This document shows positions 63,052 through 64,000 of a stretch of 64,000 nt of DNA, one piece after another. This stretch comes from Bathymodiolus brooksi thiotrophic gill symbiont (GTDB lineage Bacteria; Pseudomonadota; Gammaproteobacteria; PS1; Pseudothioglobaceae). Location: NCBI RefSeq assembly GCF_903642095.1, contig NZ_CAHJWD020000056.1, positions 17,484 to 81,483 on the forward strand. The letters are read 5' to 3'. A model generated the notes under the pieces. That model worked only from the letters and a program-made list of their open reading frames with translations, was not told the origin of the DNA and searched no databases. Positions within the stretch are counted from its first letter, which is position 1. Each line of letters opens with the position of its first letter. The translations under genes and the position numbers were made by a program.

Positions 63052-64000
63052 CACCCGAACTGTTGCTTTACAAGCAATCTGCTCAGTTGTTTTAGAAAAA
63101 AAATCACTCTCTGCTTTCGTTTACCCAGAAGAAGTAAGTGCGTTAACAAAATCTTTGGTTTTTGGCACTATTCGTTTTTACCATCAGCTTAATGACATCG
63201 TTTCTGGGTTGTTAAAACATTCACTTAAAAAAGAAGATTTAGATATTCACTGCTTAATGCTACTCGGTGCTTATCAAATACTACATTCTAATGTGGCAGT
63301 CCATGCCAGTATTTTTGAAACTGTCAATGTGACTAATGAGCTCAATAAATCTTGGGCAAAAAAATTAGTCAACGCTATTCTTAGGGAAATTAATCGACAA
63401 AAAAGCAAATTGCAAAAACAAATTCATTACTCACACCCAACTTGGCTATTAAAAAAAATCAAACAATACTACCCCAATGATTTTAAGCAAATATTTCAGC
63501 AAAATAATACCCAAGCACCCATGACACTTCGCACTCATCCCGATTTTTGTGAGCAAGCCTTTGCTCATACGAACATCACGAAGGTTGCGCCACAAGCTCA
63601 AATTTTAGACAAGGCAGTTAGTATTTACGATATTCAAGACTTTGACAAAGGCTCATGTTTTGTGCAAGATGCATCAGCACAATTAGCCGCACCACTACTA
63701 AATCCAAAAAATAACGAGCTAATCCTAGATGCTTGCTGTGCACCGGGTGGAAAAACCACCCATCTTAATGAACTTGCACCACAATCTAAGATTGTTGCAT
63801 TAGACAATAATATTGATAGACTTAAACGCGTACAAGAAAATATCGACCGATTTAATATTAAAAATATTACACTTATTCAGGGTAAGGCACAAACCCAAGA
63901 CTGGTGGAACGGTAAGTTATTCGACAAAATCTTACTTGATGCCCCCTGCTCAGCTACTGGCGTTATTCGCCGTCATCCCGACATTAAACTTCTACGCAAA
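63041..64000 (+). CDS. rsmB: 16S rRNA m5C967 methyltransferase RsmB, N-terminal part (cut by the window edge)
   Basis: Starts with TTG at 63041, overlapping dsbC, and stays open to the window edge. NusB-like N-terminal domain (about 1-140, TVALQAICSVVLEKKSLS and LMLLGAYQIL) precedes the SAM-binding methyltransferase domain with DACCAPGGKTTHL (about 230-242) and DAPCSATGVIRRHPDIK (about 304-320, catalytic Cys in APCSATG). Family motifs are clear, though the C-terminus lies outside. Confidence 0.9.
   Translation, partial: MENNTRTVALQAICSVVLEKKSLSAFVYPEEVSALTKSLVFGTIRFYHQLNDIVSGLLKHSLKKEDLDIHCLMLLGAYQILHSNVAVHASIFETVNVTNELNKSWAKKLVNAILREINRQKSKLQKQIHYSHPTWLLKKIKQYYPNDFKQIFQQNNTQAPMTLRTHPDFCEQAFAHTNITKVAPQAQILDKAVSIYDIQDFDKGSCFVQDASAQLAAPLLNPKNNELILDACCAPGGKTTHLNELAPQSKIVALDNNIDRLKRVQENIDRFNIKNITLIQGKAQTQDWWNGKLFDKILLDAPCSATGVIRRHPDIKLLRK

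Overview
This AT-rich, gene-dense window looks like a gammaproteobacterial sulfur oxidiser of the SUP05/Thioglobaceae group, the lineage of marine SUP05 cells and of thiotrophic symbionts of mussels and clams. The main evidence is a full reverse-type dissimilatory sulfite reductase operon (dsrA-B-E-F-H-C-M-K-L-J-O-P-N-R, about 24.1 down to 11.7 kb) surrounded by gammaproteobacterial housekeeping genes (lolCD, infA, carAB-greA, alaS, glmS, hemL, holB, tmk, pepA, rsmB). The taxon is inferred from gene content and base composition; no 16S gene is present.

Layout. 0-11.7 kb: the 5' part of lpxK, a PsiE-like membrane protein, lolCD plus a coupled unknown gene, panD, the sodium-pumping oxaloacetate decarboxylase oadGAB, tRNA-Leu(CAA), infA, metF, a small HTH/coiled-coil gene, hemD, a DUF72-like gene, a Na+/Ca2+-type antiporter and tsaE. 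11.7-24.1 kb: the dsr operon on the minus strand, with a strong hairpin just after dsrC. 24.1-33.1 kb: gltD, rplS, xerD and the greA-carB-mlaA-carA cluster. 33.1-37.3 kb: an HMA protein coupled to thiS, then an accessory unit of two DUF1566 (Lcl_C) proteins around a small unknown gene, preceded by a heptamer tandem repeat. 37.3-50.4 kb: a PP-loop sulfurtransferase-like gene, prmA, a one-cysteine DsrC/TusE paralogue, alaS, yciO, yciV(rnm), glmS, a TolC-like protein, a HAD phosphatase, hemL and holB. 50.4-54.3 kb: a two-gene cassette (AlbA_2/GHKL protein and PHP-SMC-like ATPase) inserted into the normally contiguous pabC-mltG-tmk-holB operon; this is the best candidate for an undescribed, possibly defensive, system. 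54.4-64 kb: tmk, a pabC-mltG fusion, a coupled operon of two DUF1538 membrane proteins with a PII-like and a CBS protein (a second candidate novel system), a DUF302-like protein, an MBL hydrolase, pepA, dsbC and the 5' part of rsmB.

How the genes fit together. DsrEFH and DsrC deliver sulfur to DsrAB, which oxidises it to sulfite. DsrL links this to NAD(P)H, and DsrMKJOP passes electrons to and from the quinone pool. DsrN makes siroheme amide, and HemD and HemL supply tetrapyrrole precursors. The TusE-like paralogue and PP-loop protein suggest a second sulfur branch to tRNA. OadGAB and the antiporter point to sodium energetics. A family of short palindromic repeats (ends resembling GAGACCTTTGCATAAATATG) sits in several intergenic gaps, including upstream of dsrA and metF.
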